A stretch of 15,247 nucleotides of DNA, taken from NCBI GenBank assembly GCA_937995745.1, contig CALKIU010000033.1:1-15247 (forward strand), in the 5' to 3' direction. A model generated the notes under the pieces. That model was not told where the DNA came from and did not search any database. It worked only from the letters and a program-made list of their open reading frames with translations. The DNA is from an uncultured Bacillaceae bacterium. Lineage in GTDB: Bacteria > Bacillota > Bacilli > Bacillales > Cytobacillaceae. The translations under genes and the position numbers were made by a program. Shown here piece after piece: positions 5,374 to 13,559 of the stretch; positions within the stretch are counted from its first letter, which is position 1, and every line of letters starts with the position of its first letter.

Positions 5374-7695
5374 ATGTTATCGCTGAAAAATATCACAAAG
5401 AGGTATCGCGCCGGAGATTTTACGCAAACAGCCTTAAACGGCGTCAGTCTTCATTTCCGGGAAAATGAATTCGTCGCCGTACTCGGCCCGAGCGGTTCCG
5501 GAAAAACGACCCTGTTAAACGTCATCGGCGGGCTGGACCGTTATGACAGCGGCGATTTAATCATCAACGGCCGCTCCACAAAGGATTTTTCCAACACAGA
5601 CTGGGATGCTTACCGCAACAACAGCATCGGCTTCGTTTTTCAAACGTATAATTTGATTCCCCATTTGTCCGTGGTCGACAATGTGGAAATGGGAATGACC
5701 TTGAGCGGGGTTCCGTCCGAACAAAGAAAAAAGAAGGCGCTGGAAGTTTTGGAGAAAGTGGGGCTGAAAGAACATATTCATAAAAATCCGAACCAGCTTT
5801 CCGGCGGGCAAATGCAAAGGGTGGCCATCGCCAGAGCGCTCGTAAACGATCCGGATATCATTCTCGCCGACGAACCGACCGGCGCCCTCGATTCCAAAAC
5901 AAGCATCCAAATCATGGATCTTATGAAAGAAGTGGCCAAAGACAAGCTGGTCATCTTGGTCACTCACAATGCCTACCTTGCCAAAAAATACGCCGACCGG
6001 ATCATTGAATTGAAAGACGGGGAGGTCATCTCCGACTCCCGGCCGGCCGCAGAAACGGAAACCCGGACAGATTACCGCCTGAAAAAAACGAAAATGAGCT
6101 TTTTTACGGCCTTGAAACTGTCCGCCAATAATATTCGGACAAAAAAAGGACGCACCCTGCTGACAGCGTTTGCTTCGAGCATCGGCATCATCGGAATTGC
6201 CGTCATTCTTGCCATATCCAACGGTTTTGACAAAAAAATCGCCGAATTCGAGGCGGAGGCCTTGTCAACCTTTCCTATCATGATTACCCCTACGGCGATG
6301 GAGATTGACCCGGAAGCGATGGAACAGCACCGGAAAGAACGATTGGGATTGGCCGATGAAGGCACCTATCCGGAGGAAAAGGCCGTTTTTCCGGTTGAAT
6401 CGATAAGGGAACAGATCACCCATCAAAACATTCTGACCGAAGAGTATACAAAATATGTCGAGAACATTGATCCGGAACTCATTTCCGGGATTTCTTACGG
6501 CCGGGCACTTAAAATGAATCTGCTGAAAAAGGACGGGGATGAAGTCGCTCTCGTGAATACGGAGAACGGGTTCACCTCTTATCCTTTGTCTCTCGGGGAT
6601 GATGAAGCCCGATTTTTAAAAGAATCCTATGACGTCCTGGCCGGTTCCTATCCCAAGAACGAAAGAGATCTCGTCCTCGTCGTGGATAAGAAAAACGGGG
6701 TTGACAAGGCGATTTTACGAAACTTCGGATTCAACGCCGGCGCGGAAGAAATTGATTTTGACACGATCTTAAACAAAGAATATAAAGTGATTTTAAATGA
6801 CGAGTTTTATAAAAACATCGGCGGTTTGTACACGATGAATCATACCCCTGACGAACTGGCGGAGATGTACGACAGTGAACATGCGATTACGTTAAAGGTG
6901 AAGGGGATTTTAAGACCGAAAGAAACGGTGGACTTTCCCGTTTTGGAACCGGGATTTGTTTTTTCCGATAAACTGGCCGAAACAATCATTGCCGATGCGA
7001 AAAACTCGGACGTTGTACAAGCCCAGGAAGAGGCCGATTATCATGTTCTGACCGGGGAAACATTTGATTTGACAAACCCGGAAGATATAAAAAATAAGGA
7101 ATTGACTTTGGCCTTCCTCGGAGGAAACAGCATTCCCCAGATGATTTCCATTTATCCGCGCAATTTTGCTGCGAAAGACGAAGTCCTGAATTATTTGGAT
7201 GAGTATAATGAGGGGAAAGAAGACGAAGATAAAATTATTTATACGGATCTTGCGGGGACGCTCACTGAGATGTCCGGAGGAATTTTAAAAGCGGTCACAT
7301 ATGTGCTTGTTGCTTTTTCGGCCATCTCTCTCGTTGTCTCGGTCATTATGATTGCGATTATTACTTATATTTCAGTCATTGAAAGAACGAAAGAAATCGG
7401 CATCCTGCGTTCGTTGGGCGCCAGAAAGAAAGATATCAGCCGCGTCTTCAACGCCGAGACCTTCATCATCGGCCTAGCGGCGGGAATCATCGGCATTGCC
7501 ATTGCCCGGCTGGCTGTTTTTCCAATTAACAATCTTTTGGAAAGATTGACCGATCTGCCCGATGTTGCAAAGCTGAACCCGCTCCATGCCATCTTGCTGG
7601 TTCTTGTCAGTCTGACTTTGACCATTTTAGGGGGAGCCATTCCGGCCCGGATGGCGTCACAAAAAGATCCGGTTGAAGCGCTGCGGACGGAGTAG
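5374..7695 (+). CDS. ABC transporter, fused ATP-binding and FtsX/MacB-like permease protein
   Basis: A 773-residue fusion. The N-terminal ATPase of the MacB/LolD type has Walker A GPSGSGKT (38-45), Q-loop Gln90, signature LSGGQMQR (142-149), Walker B IILADE (162-167) and H-loop His198. After a linker, membrane segment one (about 262-283) precedes a large extracytoplasmic domain of some 350 residues. Three C-terminal membrane segments follow, including the FtsX-type ERTKEIGILRSLGA motif, and it ends in ARMASQKDPVEALRTE. Such proteins form dimers that use ATP to drive extraction or export of peptides, lipids or drugs, without moving substrate through the membrane themselves. GGAGGAG lies 8 nt before the ATG; an upstream ATG at 5308 lacks one. 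It is a single-gene unit with its own promoter, operator and terminator. The substrate is unknown. Confidence 0.92.
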   Translation: MLSLKNITKRYRAGDFTQTALNGVSLHFRENEFVAVLGPSGSGKTTLLNVIGGLDRYDSGDLIINGRSTKDFSNTDWDAYRNNSIGFVFQTYNLIPHLSVVDNVEMGMTLSGVPSEQRKKKALEVLEKVGLKEHIHKNPNQLSGGQMQRVAIARALVNDPDIILADEPTGALDSKTSIQIMDLMKEVAKDKLVILVTHNAYLAKKYADRIIELKDGEVISDSRPAAETETRTDYRLKKTKMSFFTALKLSANNIRTKKGRTLLTAFASSIGIIGIAVILAISNGFDKKIAEFEAEALSTFPIMITPTAMEIDPEAMEQHRKERLGLADEGTYPEEKAVFPVESIREQITHQNILTEEYTKYVENIDPELISGISYGRALKMNLLKKDGDEVALVNTENGFTSYPLSLGDDEARFLKESYDVLAGSYPKNERDLVLVVDKKNGVDKAILRNFGFNAGAEEIDFDTILNKEYKVILNDEFYKNIGGLYTMNHTPDELAEMYDSEHAITLKVKGILRPKETVDFPVLEPGFVFSDKLAETIIADAKNSDVVQAQEEADYHVLTGETFDLTNPEDIKNKELTLAFLGGNSIPQMISIYPRNFAAKDEVLNYLDEYNEGKEDEDKIIYTDLAGTLTEMSGGILKAVTYVLVAFSAISLVVSVIMIAIITYISVIERTKEIGILRSLGARKKDISRVFNAETFIIGLAAGIIGIAIARLAVFPINNLLERLTDLPDVAKLNPLHAILLVLVSLTLTILGGAIPARMASQKDPVEALRTE

Positions 7696-7769
7696 AGGGA
7701 AAAGGACGAAAAAGCAGAAAGAGTCGGATTGGAAAAATGGAAGCGCCGGGTGGCCTTTTATAATGAGAC

Positions 7770-7801
7770 AAATGGAGGCTGTGAGCCTCCATTTATTTTT
7801 T
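7770..7801 (+). terminator. Rho-independent terminator of the ABC transporter gene
   Basis: An 11-bp perfect stem, AAATGGAGGCT / AGCCTCCATTT, with a 3-nt loop (GTG) is followed by a T-run. It lies 75 bp beyond the ABC stop codon. Confidence 0.9.
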
Positions 7802-7806
7802 ATATG

Positions 7807-7874
7807 AAAAAGGCAGGAAGCCTTGATGCAGTTTGTGTTGTGCAGACATGCGTTGGACCGAACAACCTCCTGCC
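7807..7874 (-). terminator. Possible terminator of the lut operon
   Basis: On the minus strand GGCAGGA (7874-7868) pairs with TCCTGCC (7818-7812), followed by five T (7811-7807). The enclosed 49 nt would have to fold separately. It is placed well, 50 bp after the lutC stop, but the long loop makes it uncertain. Confidence 0.4.
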
Positions 7875-7924
7875 CAAAAGTCTTCTCTGCCCCGGAGAAC
7901 CGAAGAAACCATCCTACCCGGCAT

Positions 7925-8647
7925 TTACAAATCTTCAACGACAATAAAATTCACCCGGACCGGACCGTGGACGCCGACGACCAGTTTCATTTCAATGTCC
8001 GACGATTTGCTCGGCCCGGTAATATAGTTAATGCACGACGGAACCGGCTGACCGTTTTTCACCATTTCCCGAATCTTTCTCGCCGCCTGGGTCATCCGCG
8101 GAACAATCGAACTTTTCGGCACAAGGATGATCGAGTTTTCCGGCAAAAAGTTGATCGTCCTGCCCCTGTCTTTATCGCAAAATACGACGGCTGTGCCCGA
8201 TTCGGCAAGCGTAATCTCACTGATGGTAATGCTGCATTTAGCGGTATTGGCTCTTTCAATATTTTGCTGTCCCAGCGTATAATCCCACTCGAAAACGTCG
8301 ATATTTTCTCCCGGCAGCTGTTCTTTTAAAAGTTTGCCGAGGCCGAACCATTCTTCAAAGCGGGCGTCCTTCCACGTGATAACGGGGCCTCCGCCGAAAT
8401 TTTTTATGCTGCCGTATACCGTTTGGGGGACCTCCGCTTTCGTCGTCACGGTGACTTCGCAATTGACACCGGCTGCGTTCTGTTTAAAAGCGGCCAGCAA
8501 CTCGTCGGGGGAAGCCCCTTTCATAAATTCTTCCTGTGGATGGTGCTTCCATCTCGGCGCCTCAAGTGAAGCCAGTCGGCTCCGGCCCAGTTTCCGGGCA
8601 ATAGTGTCAAGAAACGCGTCGCGGTTTTGAATCGTTCCTTGCTGCAT
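7925..8647 (-). CDS. lutC: LutC, LUD-domain lactate utilization protein C
   Basis: A 240-residue LUD-domain protein, the third gene of lutABC. LutABC together oxidises L-lactate to pyruvate in Bacillus; the individual role of LutC is not well defined. Seen: an N-terminal helical part (NRDAFLDTIARKLGR), then a NagB/Rossmann-like core with ITISEITLAESGTAVVFCDKDRGRTINFLPENSIILVP split by variable loops, and the conserved ending YITGPSKSSDIEMKLVVGVHGP followed by RVNFIVVED. The ATG shares one base with the lutB stop (TGATG), so the two are translationally coupled. AAAGGAGG lies 9 nt upstream, inside the lutB end. There are no iron-sulfur cysteine motifs. The length fits the family. Confidence 0.93.
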   Translation of the reverse strand: MQQGTIQNRDAFLDTIARKLGRSRLASLEAPRWKHHPQEEFMKGASPDELLAAFKQNAAGVNCEVTVTTKAEVPQTVYGSIKNFGGGPVITWKDARFEEWFGLGKLLKEQLPGENIDVFEWDYTLGQQNIERANTAKCSITISEITLAESGTAVVFCDKDRGRTINFLPENSIILVPKSSIVPRMTQAARKIREMVKNGQPVPSCINYITGPSKSSDIEMKLVVGVHGPVRVNFIVVEDL

Positions 8648-10080
8648 CAGCGGGCTCCTCCTTTATGTTTCTTGAACCAATCCCTGAAACGTTCCTTATT
8701 CGGCCGCGGCAAATTTTTCGAATCGGTCCATTCTTTCAGCGGCCCGATGCCCTTCGTAATTTTTCCGTCGGATGTGAGCGGTTTGACGGCGCTGAAGGCC
8801 ATGCGGGAGGCCATATTATAAAGGGAGGGATTCGATATCCCCGTACTTATCGCTTTCATCATCATTTTTTCCATGAACGGCGCTTTCTTGCTTCCCCTTT
8901 CCACGACAATGTCCCGGTGTCTGCGAATCAATTCGTGAAGGGGAATTTTCACCGGGCAGACTTCCGTGCAGGCGCCGCACAATGTGCTCGCATAAGGCAG
9001 TTCCTCATTATCTTCGTACCCGTCCAAAAGCGGCGTCAACACAATGCCGATCGGCCCCGGGTAGATGGAACCGTAAGCATGGCCGCCGATATGCCGGTAA
9101 ACCGGACAAATATTGATGCATGCGGCGCAGCGGATGCACTGCAGCACCGGCTGAAACTCCGTGCCGAGAATATCGGACCGCCCGTTATCGACGATGACGA
9201 CGTGAAATTCCTCCGGCCCGTCCACTTCCCCTTCCCGGCGTGGGCCCGTCAAATTCGTCACATAACTGGTCAACTTCTGCCCGACCGCGCTTCTTGTCAA
9301 AAGTCCGACCAGAACTTCCATTTCTTCAAAAGTGGGCACAATCCGCTCCATGCCCATGCAAACGATCAACGTCTCCGGCAAGTCGGCAACCAAGTCGGCG
9401 TTCCCTTCGTTCGTCACGAGAGTGGTCGAACCGGTTTCGGCAATGGCAAAATTGCAGCCAATGACGCCGACGTCGGCCTCGAGGAACTTTTTCCGGAGCA
9501 CTTTCCGGGCCATCAAGGCCAGTTCCTCCGGCTTTGACGTTCCCTCATAATTTAATTTCCGTTTAAAAACGGCGCGCATTTGGTCCTTATTTTTATGCAA
9601 AGTCGGCACGACAATATGGGAAGGGGGATCCTTATCGTCCAGCTGCAAAATATATTCGCCCAAGTCACTTTCGACCACTTCGCAGCCGATTTCTTCCAGG
9701 CTGTCATTCATGCCGATTTCCTCGGTGACCATCGATTTGGCCTTTATGATTTTTTTGGCGTTTTTCTTTTGCACAACTTCCTTGATATAACGGTTTGCCT
9801 CGGCGGCATCTTTGGCAAAGAACACATGTCCGCCGTTTTTGGCCACGTTTTCGCTGAATTGGAACAAATAATAGTCCAGGTTTTCAAGGACGTGATGACG
9901 GATTTCCTCCCCGTGGCTCCGCCAATCTTCCCAATTTCCCATCTCAAAAATCAGCTGTCTTTTCCGGCCGTTAATCGTATCGGTGGCATTGGCAACGGCG
10001 CCCCGCATAAAAGCGTCGTTGATTTTCTTTTCCACACGGATTTTAAATTGATCTTCGGCAAATTTTGTTTTAATCGCCAT
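8647..10080 (-). CDS. lutB: LutB, lactate utilization iron-sulfur protein B
   Basis: A 477-residue protein with an N-terminal LUD domain (about 70-300, with GVIGCNFAIAETGSTTLVTN and NEGNADLVADLPETLIV) and a C-terminal ferredoxin-like region. The cluster ligands are C-x2-C-x2-C-x3-C at Cys315, 318, 321, 325, then C-x2-C-x3-CP at 368, 371, 375. It is the electron-transfer subunit of the LutABC L-lactate oxidation complex in the cytoplasm. The frame stays open upstream to 10191, overlapping lutA, but AAAGGAGG lies 7 nt before the ATG at 10080, and MAIKTKFAEDQFKIR is a normal start for the family. It is separated from lutA by 23 bp and overlaps lutC by one base, so the three form one operon. Confidence 0.95.
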   Translation of the reverse strand: MAIKTKFAEDQFKIRVEKKINDAFMRGAVANATDTINGRKRQLIFEMGNWEDWRSHGEEIRHHVLENLDYYLFQFSENVAKNGGHVFFAKDAAEANRYIKEVVQKKNAKKIIKAKSMVTEEIGMNDSLEEIGCEVVESDLGEYILQLDDKDPPSHIVVPTLHKNKDQMRAVFKRKLNYEGTSKPEELALMARKVLRKKFLEADVGVIGCNFAIAETGSTTLVTNEGNADLVADLPETLIVCMGMERIVPTFEEMEVLVGLLTRSAVGQKLTSYVTNLTGPRREGEVDGPEEFHVVIVDNGRSDILGTEFQPVLQCIRCAACINICPVYRHIGGHAYGSIYPGPIGIVLTPLLDGYEDNEELPYASTLCGACTEVCPVKIPLHELIRRHRDIVVERGSKKAPFMEKMMMKAISTGISNPSLYNMASRMAFSAVKPLTSDGKITKGIGPLKEWTDSKNLPRPNKERFRDWFKKHKGGAR

Positions 10081-10103
10081 GTTCCTTCCTCCTTTCCCGG
10101 TGC

Positions 10104-10820
10104 TTAACGGCTGTTTAAAATATGGGCAATGTGCACCGCTTTCACAGGGACGCCGATCCGTTCCATCCGCCCCTGGATATTCATAAGACAACCGAAATCG
10201 GCGCCTGTTAAGTATTCAGCCCCTGTTTCTTTCACGTGTTCCACTTTTTCGTCGACGATCTTTTCGGAAATGCGCCCCATTTTTACGGAAAAAGTGCCCC
10301 CGAATCCGCAGCAATACTCTTTATAGGGAAGTTCCACATATTCGAGGTTCTTCACGTTTTTCAACAACGTCAGTGGAGGGGTTTCCACACCCAGCAATCG
10401 GGTCATGTGGCAAGAAGGATGGTAAGTGACTTTGCCCTTAAAATTGGCCCCCACATCTTCAATCCCCAACACTTCCACAATGAATTGCGTCAATTCATAT
10501 GATTTTTCGGCCAGGACTTTGGCTTTCGGTCCGTAGACGGGGTCGTCTTTGAAAATTTCCTGATATTCATGAAGCATGTACGTGCACGAACCGGAAGGAC
10601 TGACCACATATTCCGATTTTTCAAAAGCGTCGATCATTCTTTTCATGGCCGGTATCGTCTGTTTTAAGTAGCCGCTGTTAAAGGTCGGCTGCCCGCAGCA
10701 AATTTGCCCTTCCGGAAAGTCGACATCGCATCCGAGGCGCTCCAGCAATTCCACTGTGGCGATGCCAATATCCGCTTGGATCATATCGACAAGGCATGTG
10801 CTGAATAAAGAAACTTTCAT
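10104..10820 (-). CDS. lutA: LutA, lactate utilization protein A (CCG-domain iron-sulfur protein)
   Basis: A 238-residue protein with two cysteine-rich CCG domains of the heterodisulfide-reductase/GlpC type. The first has Cys9 (STCLVDM) and CCGQPTFNSGY (Cys41-42). The second has SCHMTRLLG (Cys137), EYCCGFGGTF (Cys170-171) and Cys211. It is the first gene of lutABC, needed for growth on L-lactate in B. subtilis, where the operon is controlled by LutR and SinR. GAAAGGGCGG lies 6 nt before the ATG. The upstream region has no clear promoter that I can name with confidence, and no LutR gene is in the window. Confidence 0.95.
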   Translation of the reverse strand: MKVSLFSTCLVDMIQADIGIATVELLERLGCDVDFPEGQICCGQPTFNSGYLKQTIPAMKRMIDAFEKSEYVVSPSGSCTYMLHEYQEIFKDDPVYGPKAKVLAEKSYELTQFIVEVLGIEDVGANFKGKVTYHPSCHMTRLLGVETPPLTLLKNVKNLEYVELPYKEYCCGFGGTFSVKMGRISEKIVDEKVEHVKETGAEYLTGADFGCLMNIQGRMERIGVPVKAVHIAHILNSR

Positions 10821-10908
10821 TTGTTACCGCCCTTTCGCAACAAATTTTGGCAAAACAAGCGAAAAATTTTCTTCCTCTGACGGGATATGGAGTTAAAGCC
10901 TGTACATT

Positions 10909-10941
10909 AGTAATATAACCATCCCTGCCTGTGCTATTACT
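10909..10941. promoter_or_regulatory. Inverted repeat upstream of lutA
   Basis: AGTAATA (10909-10915) and TATTACT (10935-10941) form a perfect 7-bp inverted repeat with a 19-bp spacer, about 90 bp before the lutA start. On the minus strand a TATATT near it could be a -10 box, but no good -35 pairs with it. It may be a regulator site; this is a weak call. Confidence 0.25.
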
Positions 10942-10951
10942 GAAAAAAACG

Positions 10952-11211
10952 GCGACGGAAAAGCATGACGGCGGCGACGGAACGTGACCGCCGGGAAAAA
11001 CCCTGCCGGCATCTATTATCTATTGGCCGGCGGCGCCCGGCGGCTCCGGGAACGGACATCCTGGAAAAACCCTGCCGACAGCTATGACCGGCAGCACCCG
11101 CGGAAAAAGAGGCCGGCCGAGCCGGAACGGAACGGTCGGGAAAAAACTTGCCGGCATCCGCCGGCCGGCGAGGCCCGGAAAAACAGCTGTCCCGCCGACT
11201 CCAGAGCGATG
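10952..11211. repeat. Degenerate ~38-bp GC-rich tandem repeat
   Basis: A GGAAAAA-type core recurs at 10957, 10994, 11063, 11102, 11139 and 11177. The intervals are 37, 69, 39, 37 and 38 bp, so the period is about 38 with one copy near 11031 lacking the core. The clearest copies carry the core, then CCCTGCCGGCA or a close variant. Since 38 is not a multiple of three and no frame is kept, it is not coding. It fills most of the 599-bp gap between lutA and the CueP gene; G/C-rich CCGG-containing sequence continues to about 11345 without clear periodicity. Confidence 0.6.
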
Positions 11212-11358
11212 ACGGCCGTCATCCAACAGGCCGGTTTTTATCCAAAGAAACGGCCCCGGCACTAATCACCCGGTTTTGGGCAAAAAACGGAACGGCCGGC
11301 GCCATGAAACAGGGCCGGTTTCCGCAAAAACTGCCATTCCGGGAGATAAATGAGCAAG

Positions 11359-11389
11359 AAAAAAGGCGTTCCTTCAGAACACCTTTTTT
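11359..11389 (-). terminator. Rho-independent terminator of the CueP-like gene
   Basis: A 13-bp stem (11377-11389 with 11359-11371) with a 5-nt loop. The single non-Watson-Crick position is a G-U pair on the minus-strand RNA but an A-C mismatch on the plus-strand RNA, so it favours the minus strand. The 3' arm ends in six T. It lies 31 bp past the stop of the lipoprotein gene. Confidence 0.8.
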
Positions 11390-11419
11390 CAACCTAAGAA
11401 CACCTATATGAAAATGGGT

Positions 11420-11965
11420 TTATGACAACTGCAGCGTGGTAATGCAAGTGTTGTCTCCGGAAAATGTGGAAATTTTTCCTTCAGCTTGTCCTTTTTTATG
11501 CTTAATGGACACAGTAAAAGTTTCATTACGGGGAAGCCATAAATCAATAAAACCGTTCTCCAACGAAGTCATTTTTTCATCAACGATGACATTCCCTTTG
11601 GAATCTTCAATGTACACTTCAAACTCTTCATCCGGCATCTCCCCCTGGCAGCCTGTCAAACTATGATTGGCGCACGGATGGGTAACCTCCACGTAAGGAG
11701 CGATCGAGACAAAAAACTCATTCTCCGGCAAATCGTAAACCTGCTTTTTGCCGTCTTCTTTCGTGACAATTAATTGGTCGGAAGTGATCGAAGCGGAGTC
11801 TTCCTCCTCTTTGTTGGCGCTGTAGTATGCCACCAACTCTTTAATGTCTTGTTCGTTCTTTTCCGCCGTCTTTTCATTCTCCTCTTTTCCGCCGGAGCAC
11901 GCTGTCAAAGAGAACACCAAAATGAGAGCGGCCACTGCAAATAAACGTTTTTTCATACGTTGCAC
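11420..11965 (-). CDS. cueP: CueP-family copper-binding lipoprotein
   Basis: A 181-residue exported lipoprotein. The leader MKKRLFAVAALILVFSLTAC gives lipid Cys23, and an acidic Lys/Glu-rich linker (25-45) precedes a CueP domain. Diagnostic features are FFVSIAPYVEVTHPCANHSLTGCQGE (split here only by numbering: Cys98, His101, Cys106), a beta-rich middle with NGFIDLWLPR, and the ending GDNTCITTLQL (Cys174). The spacings of the three domain cysteines (8 and 68 residues) equal those I recall for Salmonella CueP, where they bind periplasmic copper. In a Gram-positive it would sit on the outer face of the membrane. The first codon is GTG at 11965 with GGAAGG 7 nt upstream; an ATG at 11956 is the alternative. 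No copper regulator site was recognised. Confidence 0.88.
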   Translation of the reverse strand: MQRMKKRLFAVAALILVFSLTACSGGKEENEKTAEKNEQDIKELVAYYSANKEEEDSASITSDQLIVTKEDGKKQVYDLPENEFFVSIAPYVEVTHPCANHSLTGCQGEMPDEEFEVYIEDSKGNVIVDEKMTSLENGFIDLWLPRNETFTVSIKHKKGQAEGKISTFSGDNTCITTLQLS

Positions 11966-12193
11966 CTGCCATCCTTCCTATATTTTTTCTAAAATTATCC
12001 TGAAACACAAAACCATTTTACCACATTATTCATAGTTTATAGATTAGAATTGTTTGGAAACGGCCGCATATGGGCAAGGGCCCAATTTTTACAAGTTTTG
12101 AACCTGCCCGTTAGTCCCCTCATATGTTGGCTCTAGACAGCAAATAGGCTTTTAACCATGAAAAACCTCCCTCGGTGAAAAGGAGACATTCCC

Positions 12194-13084
12194 ATGAGAA
12201 AATTGATTATTTTGGCTTTCATCGGTTTTTGCGCCCAGCTCGTTGACGGTTCTTTGGGGATGGCATACGGCGTTACGTCCACATCCTTGCTGCTGATGTC
12301 CGGTATTGCTCCCGCCGTGGCTTCCGCCTCTGTACATATGGCGGAGGTCGTGACCACCGCGGCGTCCGGATTGTCGCACATCCGTTTCGGCAACGTCGAT
12401 AAACAAGTGGTCCGCCGGCTCATTGTCCCCGGGGCCATTGGCGCTTTTTTGGGAGCCTGTTTTTTGAGCAATATTCCCGGGGATTTGATTAAACCGTTTA
12501 TTTCTGTTTTTCTCTTATTATTGGGCATTCATGTCCTTTACCGGTTTGTTTTTAAAAATGAGCGTTTCCAAAAGAATTCCCGGAAAAAATTCGCCAAAAA
12601 ACATTTTATCCCTCTCGGTTTCGCCGCCGGGTTTTTTGATGCCACGGGAGGAGGGGGATGGGGGCCCATCACCACCCCGATCCTCATGGCAGGAAACAAA
12701 ATGGAGCCGCGAAAAGTGATCGGTTCGGTCGATACGAGTGAATTTGTCATCGCCGTGTCCTCCACGATAGGGTTTCTCCTCACTCTCGGATGGGAGCAAA
12801 TTCATGTTCAATGGGTGTTGGCTCTAATGGCCGGGGGGATCATTGCCGCTCCGGTGGCGGCCTGGCTCGTGAAAATCATTCCCGCCAAACTTCTTGGAAC
12901 GCTGGTCGGGGGCATCATCATTGTCACGAATACGCGGACCTTGTTGGGGATTTTCAACGTTCCGCAAACATGGACCGCCGCCATTTATATCTTTCTCTTT
13001 TTGCTCTGGGCGGCCGCTGTAGTGTATACGATTATGAAATTGAAAAACAACAAACCCGGCGTCCCCGGCAACGGAACCCCATAA
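12194..13084 (+). CDS. TSUP-family permease (sulfite exporter TauE/SafE family)
   Basis: A 296-residue integral membrane protein with about eight hydrophobic segments in two halves. Family marks are an N-terminal FCAQLVDGSLGMAYGVTSTSLL, the following PAVASASVHMAEVVTTAASG, and the second-half FFDATGGGGWGPITTPIL; the repeated glycine-rich loop is typical of TSUP transporters. A short basic loop (about 117-130, FKNERFQKNSRKKFAKK) joins the halves. Members export or import small sulfur anions or organic acids; the substrate here cannot be told from sequence. AAAAGGAG lies 8 nt before the ATG. It is monocistronic, with a terminator just after the stop. No sulfur-metabolism gene or riboswitch was seen nearby. 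Confidence 0.9.
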   Translation: MRKLIILAFIGFCAQLVDGSLGMAYGVTSTSLLLMSGIAPAVASASVHMAEVVTTAASGLSHIRFGNVDKQVVRRLIVPGAIGAFLGACFLSNIPGDLIKPFISVFLLLLGIHVLYRFVFKNERFQKNSRKKFAKKHFIPLGFAAGFFDATGGGGWGPITTPILMAGNKMEPRKVIGSVDTSEFVIAVSSTIGFLLTLGWEQIHVQWVLALMAGGIIAAPVAAWLVKIIPAKLLGTLVGGIIIVTNTRTLLGIFNVPQTWTAAIYIFLFLLWAAAVVYTIMKLKNNKPGVPGNGTP

Positions 13085-13088
13085 AAAG

Positions 13089-13114
13089 ACAGCCTCCGGG
13101 GAGGGGGCTGTTTT
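13089..13114 (+). terminator. Rho-independent terminator of the TSUP permease gene
   Basis: A 9-bp stem, ACAGCCTCC / GGGGGCTGT with one T-G pair and a 5-nt loop, is followed by TTTT. It starts 5 bp after the permease stop codon. Confidence 0.8.
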
Positions 13115-13154
13115 ACTGTCTGTATTTTGAAAGATTCGGAATTATTGTGGCGCC

Positions 13155-13493
13155 CGGGAACCGATGCCCTAGAACCGGAATCGGTACGGCATGCCCCGGA
13201 AAGGATGATGAAGAACCGGAATTGGCGCAGGGTGCGCGCCGGAATTTGTGTTGAAAAACCGAGATCGGGACTGAGTGCCGGAAGCGAAGACGAAAAACGG
13301 GAACCGATGCGGCAGAACCGGGACCGATGCCCGAAATACAGGAATCACCGCCACCGTTCCGGAACGGATGTCCAAAAACAGGAGCCGGGCGGCAAAACGG
13401 GAACGGATGCCGAAGAACCGGAACCGCCCGGCAGACGGGTACAAAGATAAAACGCGGCCGGTTTCCCGCGGCAAACAAAAAGAACGCGGCCGG
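13155..13493. repeat. Degenerate ~40-bp GC-rich tandem repeat
   Basis: Units starting CCGG or CGGG appear at 13155, 13196, 13239, 13279, 13318, 13359 and 13398, at intervals of 41, 43, 40, 39, 41 and 39 bp. The best copies read CCGGAACGGATGCC, then AAGAACCGGAA, then a CCGGCA-type end. The period is not a multiple of three, so open frames across it drift and are not credible genes. A different pair, AACGCGGCCGG at 13451 and 13483, follows. The 475-bp gap between the permease and DUF4317 genes holds nothing else except the permease terminator. Confidence 0.65.
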
Positions 13494-13559
13494 AGAAAAA
13501 CAGGAGCACCCCGCCCAAGTCCTGGACACGGCCTCTCCGCGCGTGTTTTTTCCTTGGCT

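Noticed and set aside
5190..5468. Possible leader peptide gene before the ABC transporter
   Set aside because: It runs 95 bp into the transporter gene, has a TTG start without a ribosome site, and no family-like sequence.
8665..10107. Long plus-strand frames opposite lutB
   Set aside because: They are antisense shadows of a clearly recognised gene on the minus strand with good codon pattern and motifs.
10984..11411. Open frames on both strands across the 38-bp repeat
   Set aside because: Same reason: low-complexity Arg/Gly/Pro-rich translation, no ribosome site, frame not kept between units.
12061..12193. Riboswitch in front of the TSUP permease gene
   Set aside because: Only a 5-bp hairpin (TGGGC/GCCCA) is visible; I found no SAM or other riboswitch core and no leader terminator.
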